Shown: positions 41,758 through 43,960 of the stretch, one piece after another
How the letters are laid out: each line of letters opens with the position of its first letter
Numbering within the stretch: position 1 is the first letter of the stretch
Position numbers and translations under genes: made by a program
Source of the DNA: Paracoccaceae bacterium
Lineage (GTDB): Bacteria; Pseudomonadota; Alphaproteobacteria; Rhodobacterales; Rhodobacteraceae
Direction: 5' to 3'
Length of the DNA stretch: 43,960 nucleotides
Assembly (NCBI GenBank): GCA_007692585.1
Contig: REBU01000048.1
Span: 1 to 43,960, forward strand
The notes under the pieces: generated by a model
Databases searched by the model: none
The model's input: only the letters and a program-made list of their open reading frames with translations
Told to the model about the DNA's origin: nothing

Positions 41758-41975
41758 CACCGCGCCGCGCCGGCAGACGCAAATCGACCGGCATTTCATT
41801 GATCGGCCCGATGGTTGGGTTGCACGACTTCACCACGACAATCGGGTGGTGCTGCAACGATTTATGCACCAGACGTATCGGCGAACTGACGCTTAATGCA
41901 GCGCAACAGGATGACAGCGCAGGAGATTGTGCTAAGCTGACCAGTGTAGACGAGTGCACTCTGGAAGGAAAAGAG

Positions 41976-42248
41976 ATGAAAAAATTGCTTTCTGTGACGA
42001 TCTTGGCCGCGACTATGGCCGTGGCAGGCTGCCAGATGACGCAAACCGAACGCAGCGTGGCTGGCGGGGTTGTCGGCGCTGCGGGTGGTCTGGCTGTCGG
42101 AAACCTGCTGGGCGCCAACAGCAACTGGACGATTCTGACAACTGTTGCAGGCGCAGCCGCAGGGACGCTTCTGGCGCAAAACCGCTCAACGGGCCAATGC
42201 GCTTACGCGCGCGGCGACGGCACGTTCTACGAAGCGCCCTGCCGCTGA
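41976..42248 (+). CDS. Small lipoprotein with glycine-zipper
   Basis: A 90-residue lipoprotein. The signal peptide MKKLLSVTILAATMAVAGC ends in a lipobox with Cys19. The mature part holds a glycine-zipper segment SVAGGVVGAAGGLAVGNLLG, typical of small outer-membrane-associated lipoproteins (17 kDa-antigen/YmgG style). GGAAGGA lies upstream of the ATG; longer upstream frames are not supported. A terminator follows. The 218 bp before it (41758-41975) contain no other gene I could recognise. Confidence 0.82.
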   Translation: MKKLLSVTILAATMAVAGCQMTQTERSVAGGVVGAAGGLAVGNLLGANSNWTILTTVAGAAAGTLLAQNRSTGQCAYARGDGTFYEAPCR

Positions 42249-42275
42249 CCTGCGCGAATTGCGTCGATAGGATAC

Positions 42276-42300
42276 GCCCCGGTTTACACCGGGGCTTATT
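42276..42300 (+). terminator. Rho-independent terminator after the lipoprotein gene
   Basis: GCCCCGG / CCGGGGC forms a 7-bp stem with a TTTACA loop, followed by TTATT. It starts 28 bases after the lipoprotein stop and is the clearest intrinsic terminator in the window. Confidence 0.75.
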
Positions 42301-42321
42301 CACTTGTGGCAAGAAGACCTT

Positions 42322-42770
42322 TCAAAGCCAGAACAGCACGGTAGAAGCGCGCCCGATGGCTGGACGGAACACCGTCTGGCATCTGTCATGGCGCGTGGCA
42401 ATCCTGCGTTAATCTTTTTGTCGGCCGAACATGAACTCAATACGGTTCCGCCGCTTCTGGCGCCCTTTATCGGTTTCCACCAGGGACGTGCGTTGCTTGC
42501 GATTTGGGATGCGGGGCTTTATCTGCCTGTCTCTCAACGCATTCCTGACCCGATAGATGTCGGTGCCGCGATCTGCGATGAACCGGTCAGCCTGCGGCAA
42601 CTCACTCGACAAGGCCGCTGCGCGAGCGTAGTCACTGACTTGACCAGCTGACAGGACGAAGGTGATCGGTCGCCCGATCGCATCTGTGATAGTGTGCAGG
42701 TTGATGACCCTGCCACCCTTTGTCTATGCGATCTGGCCGCATTCGCCACTGCCTCTCGGACCAATGGCGC
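42322..42770 (-). pseudogene. IS5-family transposase remnant
   Basis: On the minus strand, 3' to an in-frame TAG at about 42725, the sequence reads VINLHTITDAIGRPITFVLS, then AGQVSDYARAAALSSELPQA, IADRGTDIYR and RRNRIEFMFGRQKD. This is the DDE-domain pattern of IS5-group transposases. The next codon, normally Trp in KDWRRIATR, is TAA, after which RRIATRHDRCQTVF and TVLFWL continue to a TGA at 42322. At least two in-frame stops and no recognisable N-terminus mean it is inactive. Terminal inverted repeats were not found by eye. It separates ordinary chromosomal genes from a polysaccharide gene. Confidence 0.75.
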
Positions 42771-43273
42771 GACAATGGCTCATTCGCCTTTTTTCGCAGG
42801 CTCCAACCCTGCTCAGGACCGGCATCTGGTGGATCGGTTCAACGACGAATCTGATCGGGTTGCTGCATGACAAGCTCCTCCCATAAGCTTCCCCCCTCTC
42901 CCGCGAAAGGATGACCCCACGACCCCATTGGATCAAACAACAAGGGATCGTACTTGGTCCGTCCTGTGAAGGGACACAACAGGAGCGGCGCTTCGCTGTG
43001 CAGAACATGCGGGAAAACGGTCGTCACTGCTGCAACTTTGGTCTTTATCGGCTTCAAGCTTGCCCTGCCGTCGAAGCATCTGCTAAAGGCTTTTCTGGCA
43101 ATGTAGCAGAGAACCCTGTTGGCTGTCTGTGTGGAACAGTGTGATGCGTGAGGCCAGGATGAATATACTCAATTACCGGTCAAAACACGACATACAAACG
43201 CGCCTGCGCCTGCAAAAACGGTCATGCGCTGCCCCACTATGTTCCGTCCCTGGCAAGATGGTGCTCCCCCTGC
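42771..43273. other. Gene-free stretch beside the IS remnant
   Basis: About 500 bp between the recognisable transposase remnant and the flippase gene. Short open frames on both strands show no family I recognise. Part (42771-42860) may be the decayed 5' end of the transposase: a frame reading EPIHQMPVLSRVGACEKRRM is continuous with it. I saw no RNA gene or terminator. The promoter for the flippase is expected just before 43274. Confidence 0.4.
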
Positions 43274-43960
43274 ATGGTTGACATCGACACCCAACGCGCT
43301 CGCACAACGCTCGGGCGGCAAATCCGCCGGGGCGTCAGTTGGAATGCGGCCAATCTCGTCGTCAACAAGGGCATGTCGATCCTTGTGCGCCTGCTGCTCG
43401 CACGCCTGCTCGTGCCCGAACATTTCGGCCTTGTCGCGATGGTCGTGGTGGTGCTGGGGCTGATCAAGATCTTCGTCGATTTCGGCTTGCAGAACGCCCT
43501 GATCCAGCGCAAGCGCGACGCAAAGAGCCTGATACGCAATGACAGCGCCTTCTGGTTCCTGCTCGGTGGCGGGATCGGCTGGACAGCACTGTTCATCGTC
43601 GCAGGCATCCCGCTGATGATCTGGCTCTATGATGAGCCGCAACTGCGCGACCTTGCGCTGGTGATGGGTTTCAGCATCCTGCTGCATTCCCTCTCCATTA
43701 TGCCGACCGTGCGCCTGACCCGCCGGATGCGCTTCAAATCGCAGGTGATCGCCGAGGTGGTCTCGACCGTCGCCGCGTCAGTCATCGCCATCGCGCTGGC
43801 TTTTGTGGGGGCCGGCGTCTGGGCGCTGGCGGCGCAACAGCTCAGTTCTGGCGCGATCAAGAGCGCAATGCTGTGGCGCGCGGCATCATGGAGGCCCAGA
43901 CGGCGTTTCTCCTGGGCCAGCTTGCACGACGTTGTGGGGTTCAGCGGGTGGATGCTGGGA
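43274..43960 (+). CDS. Polysaccharide/lipopolysaccharide flippase (Wzx-like), 5' fragment
   Basis: The frame is open from ATG 43274 to the window end (229 codons) with no stop, so the gene continues outside. The protein begins with an N-terminal amphipathic stretch and then several hydrophobic segments typical of oligosaccharide flippases of the MVF/MATE superfamily: RRGVSWNAANLVVNKGMSIL, then RLLLARLLVPEHFGLVAMVV and DFGLQNALIQRK (the A/LIQR element). It probably moves lipid-linked sugar units across the inner membrane for an exopolysaccharide or O-antigen. The ribosome binding site is weak. Further polysaccharide genes are expected downstream. Confidence 0.85.
   Translation, partial: MVDIDTQRARTTLGRQIRRGVSWNAANLVVNKGMSILVRLLLARLLVPEHFGLVAMVVVVLGLIKIFVDFGLQNALIQRKRDAKSLIRNDSAFWFLLGGGIGWTALFIVAGIPLMIWLYDEPQLRDLALVMGFSILLHSLSIMPTVRLTRRMRFKSQVIAEVVSTVAASVIAIALAFVGAGVWALAAQQLSSGAIKSAMLWRAASWRPRRRFSWASLHDVVGFSGWMLG

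Overview
The window looks like a high-GC chromosome segment of an alphaproteobacterium of the Rhodobacteraceae (Roseobacter/Paracoccaceae type). This is inferred from gene content: a ChpT histidine phosphotransferase beside a small DUF3553 gene, an ornithine-lipid olsB/olsA-like pair, three TRAP transporters, a LivHMGF-type ABC transporter and protocatechuate-pathway genes with a BKACE gene. Species was not determined.

Layout. (1) 1-3745: 3' end of a BKACE gene, pcaB, an AraC-type regulator (PobR-like) and divergent pobA. This is the 4-hydroxybenzoate/protocatechuate branch. (2) 3847-6733, minus strand: a methylenetetrahydrofolate-reductase-like gene, an aldehyde dehydrogenase and a GNAT acetyltransferase, read in that order. 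(3) 6839-15622, minus strand: a complete branched-chain-amino-acid-type ABC transporter whose operon runs on into an aldehyde dehydrogenase, an SDR without its catalytic residues and a flotillin. (4) 15776-18639: TRAP system 1, minus strand. (5) 19026-23171: a LysR-type regulator with two helix-turn-helix domains, divergent from a TSUP permease, an AEC-transporter deletion scar and a ThDP-dependent decarboxylase-like gene. (6) 23266-28591, minus strand: TRAP system 2, a GntR regulator and a LigM/DesA-type tetrahydrofolate-dependent aryl O-demethylase. (7) 28647-39180: two MarR regulators and a feruloyl/p-coumaroyl-CoA catabolic cluster (CoA synthetase and SDR on the minus strand; crotonase, amidohydrolase, acyl-CoA dehydrogenase, TRAP system 3 and DUF3237 on the plus strand). 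(8) 39177-42248: general chromosomal genes (olsA, olsB, DUF3553, chpT, a small lipoprotein). (9) 42322-43273: a decayed IS5-like transposase and unassigned DNA. (10) 43274 to the end: start of a polysaccharide flippase.

How it fits together. The window reads as an island for taking up and degrading lignin-derived phenolics. Hydroxycinnamates would enter by a TRAP system, be activated by the CoA synthetase and be shortened by the crotonase/SDR/amidohydrolase set. Aldehyde dehydrogenases would oxidise aromatic aldehydes. The LigM-like enzyme would move the methoxyl methyl group to tetrahydrofolate, and the MTHFR-like enzyme would oxidise methyl-THF back to methylene-THF. PobA and PcaB feed the protocatechuate route to central metabolism. 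The strongest internal evidence for co-regulation is a TGTATACA palindrome. It occurs twice upstream of the MTHFR-like gene, twice upstream of the LigM-like gene and twice, once with a mismatch, upstream of the GntR gene. It suggests one GntR regulon spanning two loci about 18 kb apart. Substrates of all transporters, and several enzyme substrates, are inference from context.
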